Assembly: GCA_963682025.1 (NCBI GenBank)
Contig: OY821521.1
Location: 98,695,354 to 98,759,353 of the forward strand
Direction: 5' to 3'
DNA length: 64,000 nucleotides
Origin: Cordilura impudica
Lineage: Eukaryota > Arthropoda > Insecta > Diptera > Scathophagidae
Made by a program: the position numbers and the translations under genes. How positions within the stretch are numbered: the stretch's first letter is position 1; each line of letters starts with the position of its first letter. The notes below the pieces were generated by a model that saw only the letters and a list, made by a program, of their open reading frames with translations, made no database searches and was not told the DNA's origin. Below, piece by piece: positions 44,166 to 55,680 of this stretch.

Positions 44166-45557
44166 TGTTTATCCGAAAATAAAAAAGTAATATTAGGAGT
44201 AATAAAAGAATTAATTAGTTTACAAAAAGAACTTTGATATTGACAGTGACCGCCAATTTATCCAACCTAGTAACAATCAGTGCTGGTGTGGCAAAACCTG
44301 ATATGTAACATATCAACTTCTGCTATGTCTCAAAATGTTGATATGGGACATATCATGTTCTGGCGTACTACAAATTCAATATTTCAGTTTTTTAAATAGC
44401 CATTTAATGGACTTCCACTTATCTTAGGCATATCATCCTTTGCCAACTTGTTATAAAAGTCCTAAAAGACATGTTAAATCAAAAAACTCATTTTTAAAAA
44501 AACGGACATATCAACATTTGCCCATAACGGTTTAGAAATATGAGTTAGCTTGCTGTCTTTTCGAAAAAACTGTTTGGAAGGCTCACCAAAACCAAATTGA
44601 TTGCATTCACTGTATAGAAAATATGTACAACTACACTTAATTCACCACTTTATACGTAAATACATACGTAAAATTGATTTTTCTTTAAATAAAATAATTT
44701 TTGCTTACAAAATAAACCTATTTCCATATAAAAACATACAAGAAGTAGAAAACTACACAAAGGTAGAATTATGAAGTTTTTTTTCAAGGTAGGATTACGG
44801 TTAATTAAAAAATGTGCCTTAATGTTTTCATCTAAAATTTTTAAAATATACATACTTAAACTTAAATAAAAAATAGTTTGTTTACTCAAAAAGTATTTTT
44901 TTAATTTTGGCCAGGAAAAGTGGGTTGGAAGACCATAGAGCATAGGATGGGTATTTTTATTTTATTTATGGGTCATTAAAATTAACAATATTAACCTTTA
45001 ATCAATTCTAATAAAAACCTACCAATCTTAAGTAGACCCCGGTAACAGTTTAAGTTGTTTCTAATTTGCCTATGTATATAATTAAATTGTTAATCATGAA
45101 CTATATTGTAATTTGTTTATAAATAACTAAATTTATACAATCAGTGCAATTCCGATTAATTGATTATTTGTAGTTACATTTGCATGTATGTAAAACATAT
45201 TATTCTAATATAAAAACTATAAAATATTAACTTTATAATTATTGCAAACTAGATTTTACCTTAACGGCCCTAAATAATAGACTACAACTAACATATATTG
45301 TGTAATCAACTAATTATATTTCACACATGTGCCCTACAATAGCGTACTGTGATATTAACCTACGTAGCCTCGAACGGAGATGGTGCTCATGCTATGTATT
45401 AAAACAATTATCACAGTTACTTCGTCGTGATTGTTGTACGCTCGAAAGCCATTTTTCATTATTATATTTAGCATTCCAATGTCTTAAATATCACAAATTC
45501 GCAATCTTGGGAAACCCGTATCTATGATGTTTAAGACGAAATCGATAAGCAAATAAA
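44166..45557. other. AT-rich DNA with GATATGT palindromes at 44295-44375
   Basis: TGATATGTAACATATCAAC (44298-44316) and TTGATATGGGACATATCATG (44338-44357) are related inverted motifs that recur once more near 44510 (GGACATATCAACATTTGCCC). This may be the end of a small element. Otherwise nothing recognised; the open frames at 44650 and 45327 lack protein-like composition. Confidence 0.4.
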
Positions 45558-45654
45558 TATAATTGCTTAAGCTCTTGAAAGAGGCAAAACTTCACAAAAT
45601 CTACAATCTTCAAAAAACCGTTTTGTCTCTCTCGAGAGCTTAAGCGATTGTATA
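45558..45654. mobile_element. Very short inverted-repeat element (about 97 bp)
   Basis: TAATTGCTTAAGCTCTTGAA (45560) is matched inverted by CTCGAGAGCTTAAGCGATTG (45631-45650), and the pairing extends to GAGGCAAAAC / GTTTTGTCTC, giving arms of about 33 bp around a 30-bp loop. TA lies at or near both ends. Confidence 0.6.
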
Positions 45655-45759
45655 GGTTGGACCGTAATAGTTTTGCTTTTTGATTTGGCTATAAATACAA
45701 AACTCATAATAATTTTTCAGTCGATTTTTTTTATTGATACGAACTTACAATCCTTGCGG

Positions 45760-46215
45760 TTAATTATTTAATAATATTGCATTGATATGACGTTCTCGGC
45801 TGACCCTGCAGCAGCCCATGCGATCAACCCAATTTTTCAGTACATTTTCGACAGTATGAAGCTGTATTTTACCGATGACAGTACTAATTTCTTTTTTCAG
45901 TGTCTCAACCCACGCATAACACTCATTCATAACAGCTCCCAAATCGCAGTTGAGCAGCAGCCAAAACGGCTAATAATGCGATTTTCAAGCTTGCCATGCA
46001 AAATATCTATTTTTTTCACGATTTGTGTAGCACGGCGCGTCATCTTGTTGAAACCAAATAATGTCGTGATCTACATCTTCGAAATTGGGCTACAAATAAT
46101 CAGTTATCATTGCGCGGTAGCGCTCACTGTAACGCCCAACGAACCTAAACGTTGTGGTTGGTCGTGCGGCACAAGCTCCTGCTTTAATTTCTTAAACTGT
46201 GTATATAATACTAAT
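45760..46215 (-). pseudogene. Transposase C-terminal half (WFQQD group), frameshifted
   Basis: Minus strand: DHDIIWFQQDDAPCYTNREK (second catalytic Asp, 46080-46020), then in another frame GKLENRIISRFG, and finally AVMNECYAWVETLKKEISTV with IGKIQLHTVENVLKNWVDRM to the C-terminus at 45765. The PPxSxDLTPxDxFLWG block with the third acidic residue is deleted. The plus-strand frame 45787-46236 is only its shadow. Confidence 0.78.
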
Positions 46216-46539
46216 TTCTTGTCAGAACACAGCTGAAATTGGTATTGCCATACTCAATATAACTAGTAATTCAAAATGCCAACACCTAGAGTGAGACTCC
46301 CTGTATTTATTTGTTTGGCCATGTGAACAAATCTTTGATTCTTTCGCCAACGTTTTGTAGGATCAAATTAGATTTTATTGAAATTATTTAATGATTTTAA
46401 CACGCACTTCTATTTTACCACTCATTTTAATCAAACTAACAACAAATGAATAAGGTTATCATTAAGCATAATAACTAAACCAACCAGGAATATGCTATAT
46501 CGTGTTTTTTCCTGTGCGTCGCATAAACAAATGAATAAT

Positions 46540-46985
46540 GCTATGTTCACACGGACAGCAGGATTCGCGGTTCGCTCTCTCATTCACGGTTCGCGCCCGA
46601 ATCCGAACCTACGTGGTTCATTTTGAACCTAGTTGTGAACCTAGAAAAATTGAGTGTCATCTGCAATTTTGATAAAACATTATCGCTAGTTTATCTGAAC
46701 TAGCTGTCAAAAATATATAAACAAAGAAAAAAAATAATTAATGTGTGCAATAAAATAAATAGAAACATTTAACAAATAGAAAGTATATATTTACATACAT
46801 ATATTCAATTAAAAATGGTAAGAATGAAATAGTGAAACGTAAAGTGTAGAAGGATGTCTTCAAATATTTGCACAAAAAATATAAACGTCAAAATGAAACA
46901 GGAACACTCGTCGGAACACCAAGGTTCGCAATCGTGATTCAGAGAGCGAATCAAGTGGTTCATTTTGCCGTCTGAACATGCTATA
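46540..46985. mobile_element. MITE-like element with GTTCACACGG ends
   Basis: The left end TGCTATGTTCACACGGACAG (46539) pairs inverted with TTTTGCCGTCTGAACATGCT (46963-46982). Further in, GATTCGCGGTTCGCTCTCTC is matched by TTCAGAGAGCGAATCAAGTG, and GTGGTTCATTTTGAACC recurs. About 445 bp, no ORF. The GGTTCG motifs are part of the element, not tRNA B-boxes. Confidence 0.6.
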
Positions 46986-47130
46986 ACTTATTTATCCATT
47001 TCAGAACAATCTAAGAATTCTGGCATCTATTTGTTAGAGCATATCTTTGCATATTTGGTCATAAAAGCATATTTTTCCGTATATTATGTTTAAGAGCATA
47101 TTTTAGAGTAAATGCATAGTTTTGAGCATA

Positions 47131-47924
47131 TTTATACCCTATAACACTATGTGTTTTGGGTATAATGACTTTGTGCTGCTGTTTGTAACTTCCAAAAATA
47201 TTTGACCTAGACCCATCTTTTATTGTACCGATCAACTCAGAATCACTTTCTGAATTGATTTAGCGAGTCCGTCCGTCCGTCCGTCCGTCTGTGTGTCCAT
47301 GTAAACCTTGTAATCAAACTACAGGTCGCAAATATGAATATATTTTGATGAATTTTGGTGTAGAAGCTTTTATCATAGGATGAACGCTATTGAAATTGGT
47401 GAAATTCGGGCCATGTCCAGACCTAGTCCCCATACAAATGACCCCTATGAAATCGACATAAATTGCCATAAGGTCCAAATTATCATATAGATCTCAGTCA
47501 ACTTGGCTTTGTATGTGTTTATTATATCCATTAATCAGTAGTCCAAAAATAATCCGTATAGGAAAATTCTTAGTCGTGGGCTCCATATAGAGCTGCTTCC
47601 CGATCTTCACTAAAATCTATCAAAAAACAAAAATATTGTACAGATTTTTCTCAAATTTGTTTTGTATATTTTTTTTCAAAATATAAGTGACTTTGCCAAG
47701 TATGGTTAGGATCGATCCATTTTTCGACCTAGTCTACATATAAATATTGCACCCTATATGAACTTTTTCATATCTGCAGCCAAAAAAATTAATAACAATG
47801 GCACTCAAATTTGGTTTATGCTTATTTTCTATATCCAATTAGTTGGACCGAAGAGATAGGGTCTCTAAACCATGGTATAGGGTATCGTATAGTCGATCTA
47901 GACCGACTATAATTTTCTTACTTG
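47131..47924 (+). mobile_element. Helentron-like family A, copy 5
   Basis: TTATACCCTATAACACTATG at 47131, four GTCC units (47270-47288), ATGGTATAGGGTATCGTATA (47872-47891), terminal palindrome GTCGATCTAGACCGAC (one change), then CTTACTTG ending at 47924. It is more diverged than copies 3 and 4. Confidence 0.85.
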
Positions 47925-48129
47925 TTTTTTTTGTTTCCGCTAATAACATGTACATTTGGCGTTGCCAATTTTTTTTATAAGGTTAACTATATTTCTTCTT
48001 CTGTTTGAAAATTTTACGGAATTTAGAGTGCCATCAGAATCTGTACTTCGCTCGAAATTTATTTAAAAAAAAAAAAATAACATAAATTGTATGGAAAATA
48101 TACGGAAACACTTAAAAACTAGTATTTAT

Positions 48130-48720
48130 AGATTTCAATACATGAAACTACAGATGCTATCGGTAGATATGTAGCAGACGTCATAGTTGGCATACTGCAT
48201 TCTAATGAAGATTAGGAAAAGCAAAAGTTTTTATTAAATACCACTGTATTGGATAGGTCAAATCATTCGCATATAGCCGGTTTATTTAACGATTTGCTAA
48301 AAAATCGACTCCAATTTTAACAAAGATTTAATTTTGCTTTTTGTAACAGATGAAGCACCATATGTGGTAAAGGCTGCCAAAGCCATTGAAGTGTTTTACC
48401 CCAAGATAACACATGTGACGTGTATTGTCCACGGTCTTCATCGCATTTGTGAGCGAATAAGGGATTCGTATGATAATGTTAATAAAGTAATTGCCAACAT
48501 AAAAAAGTTTTCTTTTTTAAACTCCAAGTAGAGTGGACATTTTTAAGGAAACTCATCCAGATCTGCCGTTACCGCCTGGATCAATAACAACTCGTTGGGG
48601 TACATGACTTGAAGCTGTTAAATATAATTATTTGGAAGTGCTTGATATTCTAAATAATACATATGCTCAATCAACACATCTCACGAGATCCTAAAATTAA
48701 GTCAAATTTAATTTTTATTT
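48130..48720 (+). pseudogene. hAT-like transposase fragment
   Basis: Plus strand: GRYVADVIVGILHSNED, a stop, then FLLNTTVLDRSNHSHIAGLF and NDLLKNRLQF; next MLFVTDEAPYVVKAAKAIEV, FYPKITHVTCIVHGLHRICE and RIRDSYDNVNKVIANIKK. A frameshift is followed by RVDIFKETHPDLPLPPGSIT, TRWGT, a stop and LEAVKYNYLEVLDILNN. This is the RNase-H-like core of a hAT transposase related to the DUF659/CGGBP1-like proteins: the Asp in FVTDEAP is a catalytic candidate and CxxHGLHRxCE is typical. Three or more lesions. Confidence 0.78.
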
Positions 48721-49488
48721 CCTTAAATTATGCATTTAAGGCCACAAACATGTGGCTTTCAAATCCTTCTACAAACGAAAGTGGTAACAGAAATGGTTAA
48801 AAAAGTTAAAATCGTACCGGATTGTAATATTAAGTTTATTTTTCAAAAAAAGTTAAAAATATTTTAAATAAAAACAAATGATAATAAAAAATATTTGCAA
48901 AGAGTTGAGTGGATATACATCAAAATCGACATTAAAATATGATGTAAATTAAGTATTGGCTTTTAAATTTTCTCCCATTACTTCTGTTGATGTAGAAATA
49001 AGCTCTTCTGTGTTCAAATATATTCTAAGATGCAATAGACAGCATTTCTTATTTGACAATTTAGGTGAATACTTTTTAGTTTATTGCAACAACAATGAAA
49101 TTAATTGATTTCTTATCCTATTAAACACTGCTTAAATTTAAATGCAAATCACACACATCTTTAGTACAAATTTTATACTCAGAATTAAGCATTAACTTTG
49201 ACTAAAGATTTACTTATGCAATTTTTTAGTTAAATGCATTACATGAATTTAAAAAATATTTTTGTTTTTTATATATTTATTTTTTTGTAAAAAAAAAACC
49301 AAAAACGCTTTTTTTTTTTTAATTAATTCCCTAATTTTTTTATGTTTTTTAGTTTATTTCTTATTTTAAATAAATTCTTGAATTAAGAAAGGCTTATTTT
49401 TGAAATTTTTAGGGCATATTTTTAAATTTTTACACCATATTTTATGCTCATAAAACACTTTTTTTATAGCATATTTCTGGTTGCCCTG

Positions 49489-50407
49489 GTAATAACTGAC
49501 ATATTTTTCAGCTTGCAGAAAAAGTTAAGAGGAACATCGTGTGTTAAAATTTTTTTGATCTCGCTCCTTACTCAATATTTCAGGACCTGTTAGAGCTACA
49601 AGATTTTAAGTTATTTCTTGGATAGAATATTCATGCCACAGAGGCCAAGGTCTAAAATGTTTTTTTTTTCGTTTACTTAAAATGGTAGTTCATTTTTCAA
49701 TCGCCAGAAGTTGTAATGTCGTAACTCAGTTTTTATCTTTTTTGAGGAGACGAAAGACAACAAAATTTGCTACCAATTAAGATAAAAGTATATAAAAAAA
49801 TATACCGATTTTGGTAAGTAATAAAGGCTAACTACCTTGTTTCTTCTTAAATTTGATCTTCATTTTTAGCAAAAATCCCTGAAAAATTATCAAAAACGAG
49901 TTACGACATGATTACTAATGATCATAGATATGATTCTTTAAAAACAAAGGTTTCTTACTCGTCTGCGGACTGTAAGTTTAACAATATTCAAACTTAGAGA
50001 TTTTAAATTCTCATTGAATATTGCAAATGGATGTTTCCCAACACATGTTGTCTATCGTCTCCTATCGATACTTTTTGCGGTTGTCCCTCCATATGTAGTA
50101 TGATTATGCCATTTACCAGTGTACAAACAATCTATCTATGGGATTTTTAGTTTACGTAAGTAGCAAAGACGCCAACCGATTTTGTTAACAGAGTTCTGCT
50201 AAGTATTTAACACTGATCTGAAATTATTTGAAAAATTTTACAATTTGTAAATTAAATTGAGAAGAAACTACAAGCTCTTAAAAGTGCTGGTTATATGTTT
50301 GTAAAAAATTAAATTATTAATATTAAAAAAAAAACATAATTTTGGTACATTTGAAATTATTTCGTATTTAATAAAATGTTTAAAGTATACATCAATAATA
50401 AAAAAAC
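49489..50407. other. AT-rich DNA, nothing recognised
   Basis: No gene, inverted repeat or array seen. Confidence 0.45.
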
Positions 50408-50625
50408 AGGTAAGAGTGTTAAATTCGGCTATGCCGGATCTTTGATACGCTCCACCTAGGTCTAGGTTTTACGTTTACATTAATATCTGGATTTCTTGCA
50501 CTATTTGTAACAAATGTAAATAAAATATTTGAAAATGTAAACAATTTGATAAACCTATTACTGAATTATTACAACAAATGCTCTGAATTTTCCGCATTTT
50601 ATAGAGGTGTCTACATATTTTAGGT
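50408..50625 (-). mobile_element. Family B Helentron-like fragment, 3' part
   Basis: CAGGTAAGAGTGTTAAATTC, then GGCTATGCCGGATCTTTGAT (a decayed version of the terminal hairpin) and ACGCTCCACC. The following AAAATATTTGAAAATGTAAA and ACAATTTGATAAACCTATTA match, inverted, 3790-3850 of the family B copy at 3468. The 5' half is absent. Confidence 0.65.
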
Positions 50626-51190
50626 CATAAATTGGCACAATGACACCCGATTTATCCCATTTTAAATACTAACCTGATCCAGATAATTACAAAAAATATT
50701 AAGTTTAACCAGGTAAATGGTTTATTTTGTAATTTTCTTTTTAATTGAAATTTTTTAATATAGAGATGCATTTTATTTTTTACAATAATTTTCAATTTTC
50801 CAAAACTATTAGTATAGGGCACATTTGTGTGTCCGCATAGGTCAACTTTCAACTTTTACTTGTTTTTATTGTATTAAATCTATCTTTGTGTCTTTAAATT
50901 AATTAAGATGAAAATATTTAACAAATTGTTTTTTTTTTTAGTTAATATCTGAACATTTTACTGATACAAGGCAAAATTAAAACTGCCAAAAATTTCAGTC
51001 AAAACTATTTTGAAATGTATTTGTTAAATATCGCATAATTTATTTTCAATTTTAAACTTTAAAGTCTTTTTAAAGTCTGGTAATGGCTTCTTTAATAACA
51101 ATGATAAGTATAAAACACTTTTTTGTATATTACATTAAAATATTATAAATTTCAACATAATTAATTTTAGAAACATAATTAATTTTAGAA
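50626..51190. other. Unassigned AT-rich DNA
   Basis: Apart from a duplicated ACATAATTAATTTTAGAAA (51157 and 51172) nothing is recognised. Confidence 0.4.
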
Positions 51191-51193
51191 AAA

Positions 51194-51420
51194 TGTCTGA
51201 TTCGTTTTTCGATGATGCTGAAAACACATCAAAGAAATACAGAAAACAAAGATTTTGCTTCAGTTAGTTGAGAGACGAGAAGCTAATGGGATGGCTGGAA
51301 CAAGTCAAAGATGACGACTGTAAATGCAGATGCAAGGCTTGTGAAGAAATATTAAAATGCGATAAATAAGATCTAAGTATACATGCTAATAACCACTGTT
51401 ATAAAAAATCTTTTAAAACC
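51194..51420 (+). pseudogene. BED-type zinc finger N-terminus of a hAT-like protein
   Basis: The frame starts at ATG 51194: MSDSFFDDAENTSKKYRKQR FCFS, a stop, then LRDEKLMGWLEQVKDDDCKC RCKACEEILKC and, after another stop, LSIHANNHCYKKSFKTMNRY. The KYRxQxFxxxWLxxxxxxxWLxxV block, the CKxC pair and the His residues follow the BED-finger N-terminus of hAT transposases and related insect proteins. Two stops make it a pseudogene. It is 2.5 kb downstream of the hAT core at 48.3 kb and in the wrong order to be the same copy. Confidence 0.65.
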
Positions 51421-51782
51421 ATGAACCGATATTCTGTTTGAGTTATAACATCTCATTTGCAAGCCATTTTAATTAATTGTGAAATTTTTAAATGCACATC
51501 TAGCCATATCAAAAAGATGAATTATACAGAATTGTAAAAATAATTTTTTTATAATATCTGTTAGTTTTTTATATTATTCTTATGATATTCTTATCTTATT
51601 TGTTATATTTTATTCTTCGTTTTTATGTTATTTTTACATTATTGAAATTGAAAATGTAAATTTTGAAAAAAGTAGTGTAGGGGAAAAAGTGGAAAAAAGG
51701 GAATTTTTTCATAAGCGTAGAGATTTCTGAAAAAATCTTCTGGCATCACTAGTACCTATGAAAAACAATGTAAATATTTCAC

Positions 51783-51925
51783 ACGACAACGCGACATAGA
51801 CTTCTTTGTTCAAAAGCTTCCATAAGACTGAATGAAATTGTTACTTACTTTACTCTTTGGTGAGTATTTTCGTTTTTGTTCGGCTGTATACATATAAGAA
51901 GCCGATTAGAGTTCGGCTTACTTGT
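51783..51925. repeat. Dispersed repeat D, copy 2
   Basis: Partner of 27147-27290 (same orientation). Both end near CGGCTGTATACATATAAGAA followed by GCCGA. No coding. Confidence 0.7.
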
Positions 51926-53039
51926 GCCGCTATGAATATGTGTGTGTGTTAACAAAAATATACGATATCCCAGTCATCATTTCGAAGAGCATTTTTGATG
52001 ATTAAAAACTGATTAATCACATGCGCTATTTGAAAAAGACTAGAAAATGATTTTTGCTTACGCTTAAAAAGTGATTTATAGAAAAATTACATTAAATACG
52101 ATTAAAAATGAGTCGAAACTGATCAGAAAAACGGATAAAAAGGACTCTCAAGAAGATTCGCGGGTAATTTAATATTTTCTCTCGAGAAAAGTGATCAGCA
52201 AGTGAGCGCATTTATGACTGTTTTAATAGCACAGATGAGTAAAAAAGACTTTACATGATTATTTATTGCATAAAATGCTTACTGGGATTTTATTCACTAT
52301 CTGTAGAAACAGGTTTTTTAAGTAAACAAAAATCAGCACACAATTTCAATTCTATTTCGTTTGGTAGTGGCGTTTTTTTTTTTGGGAATGGCGATTGCCT
52401 CCGACATTAAATAATAAATTTTAAAAATTTCTTATAATTAACATCTGACAAAAAATAGTATTTTTTTAACCACCAATTTTTTTACAGGGTAAATGGTATG
52501 GTTTACCTACTACTTTTGAATGCAAGTATATAGAGTTTATATATGTACTCAAAATACAACCCTTAAAACCATACTATTTTTGCAACTCTAAAAATTTCAG
52601 AATTTTGTATGAATAAAATAATATACAGATTTATTTTAATATGCGCTTATTATGGATATACATACATATAAAGAATATATGAATATTATTTATAGTATTT
52701 TGATATTGGCAACAGTAGTATCAATTTGTAACATTTTGTGAGGTTATAAAAATCGCAGAATATTGATATTGATTTTATATAGTTTCTATTAATAATTAAT
52801 TAACTTAAATATTACACCAAAAAATATTGATATTGGTGAATTTTTATATTATTAACACCAAATACAAAATTTAGGAAAACAATATAGGAAAACGTCATAT
52901 TTTTTTTTGCCTTTTCAGTGATTTCTCGGCACCTATGAAACCTATTGCCATGATTTAAAAAACAGAAACCTTCTCATGATGTTAGTGAATTATTCTCAGC
53001 GTTATCGTGACAAGAACACATATTCAAATCATATTTTTT
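51926..53039. other. AT-rich DNA, no gene recognised
   Basis: Nothing beyond short A/T runs. Confidence 0.45.
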
Positions 53040-53335
53040 CAGGACTTTTTTTACTTCTTCGTTCAATTCTCGGGACCAGATTAACCGATTTGAACAATTT
53101 TAAATAGCAAACTTCTCAGGATGTTATTAAATCATTTTTTATACCAACGAGCACCCTAGCTGCCCGATTGAAGCCGGCATCGTGATTTCCACAGACGGAC
53201 AGACGGACATCGCTATATCAACTCCGCTTGTTATAAGGATCACAAATATATATATTTTATGGGGCCCAGATTTTTTTTTCTAATTATTACAAACGGAATG
53301 ACAAACTTATATATACCCTCTGCACACTGGAGTGG
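53040..53335 (-). mobile_element. Family B Helentron-like fragment, 5' part
   Basis: Inverted family B: GTGATTTCCACAGACGGACA GACGGACATC (53186-53215) and TATATATACCCTCTGCACAC TGGAG ending at about 53335. It corresponds to 30705-30975 plus the 5' hairpin region. The 3' end is missing. Confidence 0.65.
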
Positions 53336-55109
53336 ATCGTATAATAAAATACGTTAAAAACTTTTATTATATCTATTCATTTTCAACAACATACATGTCA
53401 TATCATGTCATAATCTTCACGTCATAGTATTGTTTTATTATTGTAATTTAATTTTTTATATTTTTAAAGAGAATTAACTTTAATGAAATTATATTCCTCG
53501 TTTTTTTTTCAAAACAATTTATTACTCTGAACACTCTTTCGAATTCAGCGCTTGAGTACGGAAAAGTTAATAAAGGGTGGGCCAAATAAGACCAAGCAAT
53601 GTAAAACACGAATAACTATTATATTTTCTAAAATAATTATTTTTTTCTGTCTGTAGGTTATAACTGAGTAATTTGATAATTTATAATGGACACATACAGT
53701 ACACAGCAGCACGTTAATATGATCAATAGTTATGATGCGGCGAAATTTACGCCAATATTCTAATTCAAGATCAGCTCCCACAGCAGTTTACTCGTCCGTT
53801 TTGACGAACGGTGTTCAGTGACCGACCGTCCCGGAATAGGGGCTCATCGAAATATTCGTACTGAAAACAACGTGGAAGCTGTGCGGAAATGATTCATGTA
53901 TTGGAAATGACTCATCTGTCTCATCTTCACGTAGTTCTGGCCGATTGGGCACTGCGGAGAATTTAAAAGTTGGATCTTACAAATCTAATTGTGCAAGCAC
54001 TGTTACCGCATGATGTCGGTAGGTCATATTTGATCCACCCTGTATATCTACAACAAAACTTGATATTTAAAAAAAGGGGAATTAATTGACAGAGTTTTTG
54101 AAATTATATACTTTAATCCGAAATAATTCGTACTGTCTCTAATTTTCCACTAACGTAGTTTTAAATTGTTTTATTTTCGTTTTATTTTTTTATCACATTA
54201 TTTTATAAAACTTTAAATATATTCAGTGTTTTTTGAAAAAATGTTTAATATTTGAAATTTAGATTTCAATTTAGCCTTTAGGTTGACGCGAGGATTTGCA
54301 GACTCAATTAATTTCTGTTTGATTAATTGTTTAATTTTTCAATATTATTTTCAATTTTTAATTTGGGGAGAAGTTGTTCAAATGTGTACATGAACTTTTG
54401 TTATTAAAAGCACGAAGAAAAAATTACGAAAAGCGCCACCTTAGTACTCCTTATAAAAAGCCTTTTTTGGGTAGTTAAAAACAGCTAAACCTAGAGCGAA
54501 AAGCGTTAAGTTGAAAATATTTGTCATTATTGTTGCTTCAACTGGTTGACGAAGTTAATAAAAACCAAGAAAAAGTTTTTCTTGTTTCAAATATTATCCA
54601 ATAAAAGGTATTGTTTTATATTTAGCATTTGCATAATTTGGTACTTTTGTTTTACAATCTCTTTTTTGATGATTAGATCTTTTGTATTTAATTGATTTCT
54701 AGCAGTATAGATTATCTGAAATAATTTGTTTTTATAACTTAATTTCAAACTTGCATTCTAATTTGTAGCATTTGTTTTGCTCAATACTGTAGGTGCTAAA
54801 TATAAAGTTGGTTTTAACCACAACTACTTACCTAACTAACTTTGAAAATAACTATTCCCGTACTAGTCTTGTTACATGATTTGCTTATAAATATAATTAA
54901 ATCTCTTTCATTCCTTTTCAAAAGTATATTTTTTGTGTTGCGTTTTATAAAAAAAACAATAAGGCCTAAGATGTGCCAACAAAAAGGACATTGAACTATA
55001 ATTTTATGGCCCACAACAAAAAAGCAAATAATGAAAATACATATGAACGTCAAAAATGTCTCTCCCCAACCTTGTTCAAATACATACGAGGGCGTAACTT
55101 TTAGCAAAA
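53336..55109. other. Mostly AT-rich; possible transposase scrap at 53795-53990
   Basis: Plus strand 53805-53870 reads SVTDRPGIGAHRNIRTENNV EAVRK, like the linker of the Tc1/mariner subgroup seen elsewhere (RTEDNIEAVRESV), followed by stops. A downstream DWALRRI is also suggestive. Nothing else was recognised. The 149-codon minus frame at 54832-55281 is coding-derived only at its upstream end (see the mariner at 55110). Confidence 0.4.
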
Positions 55110-55680
55110 GAAAAATGTTATTATCACCATAGTCTGCGTCTCGTTCTAGCTTAATACATTTTTCCAACGTTTCTTCAATTTTTATAATAAAATTTCTCCA
55201 AATTATAAAATTTATCAAGGTCTTCAAATTAGGCATTTGTTTGATCGATGATTTCTTCTTTGGAGTTAAATCTCTCTTCACAAAGACATTTCTTTAGGTT
55301 TGAATTTAGAAAATAGTAACTGGGGGCTAAATTCATGGAGTTTTGTCATAGAGACTACACAAGTCTCTACCCCCAACATTGGCTTGATGAAAAAGCACTT
55401 CGTATTTGCCAGATGCGTTCATTTTGTTTTTTTGAATCGTTATTGTATCGATCTAATATGAGGGTAGGACAATCTTGGCCTTCTTCTGGACCGGTTCGGC
55501 CGGGGAAACTGAATATCTCAGGCATATTGTAATGAACCCATGTTTCATCCAGCTTTATAAAACGGTGCAAAAACTTATCCATATTGCGTTTACGGTCGTT
55601 TGTGAGTAAACATGCTTCCCATATACATCAGTGTATTTTTTTTTGAATAGCTTTCAAACACAAACTTAATGGCGGAGCTT
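55110..55680 (-). pseudogene. Mariner-type transposase relic
   Basis: Minus strand from 55680: a degraded HTH-linker start, then MDKFLHRFIKLDETWVHYNM PE (first catalytic Asp, 55582-55515), GRTGPEEGQDCPTLI, and a frameshifted NASGKYEVLFHQANVG (second block; the usual Asp position is lost). After a gap come LAPSYYFLNSNLKKCL-like and LTPKKKSSIKQMPN sequence, with EETLEKCIKLERDADYG near the C-terminus (55170-55130). Order and content match a mariner/SETMAR-type transposase. At least four lesions. Confidence 0.75.

Larger units (their letters stand above)
47002..49488. mobile_element. hAT-like element with GCATAT subterminal repeats
   Basis: The right end is GCATATTTCTGGTTGCCCTG finishing at 49488. 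A degraded left end may be CAGAACAATCTAAGAAT at 47002. GCATAT(TTT) motifs cluster at both ends: at least four between 47037 and 47130 and three between 49410 and 49475. Subterminal repeats of this kind bind transposase in known hAT elements. A hAT-like transposase fragment lies inside (48.1-48.7 kb), and a family A Helentron is inserted at 47131. No target duplication found. Confidence 0.6.

Noticed and set aside
45787..46236. 149-codon plus-strand ORF
   Set aside because: Antisense shadow of the minus-strand transposase relic with the WFQQDDAPC block.
46540..46985. Cluster of tRNA B-boxes (repeated GGTTCG)
   Set aside because: The GGTTCG motifs are arranged symmetrically inside an inverted-repeat element and lack A-boxes.
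54832..55281. 149-codon minus-strand ORF as a membrane protein gene
   Set aside because: Only its first part is recognisable, as a mariner C-terminus. The hydrophobic remainder lies beyond the transposase end in AT-rich DNA.
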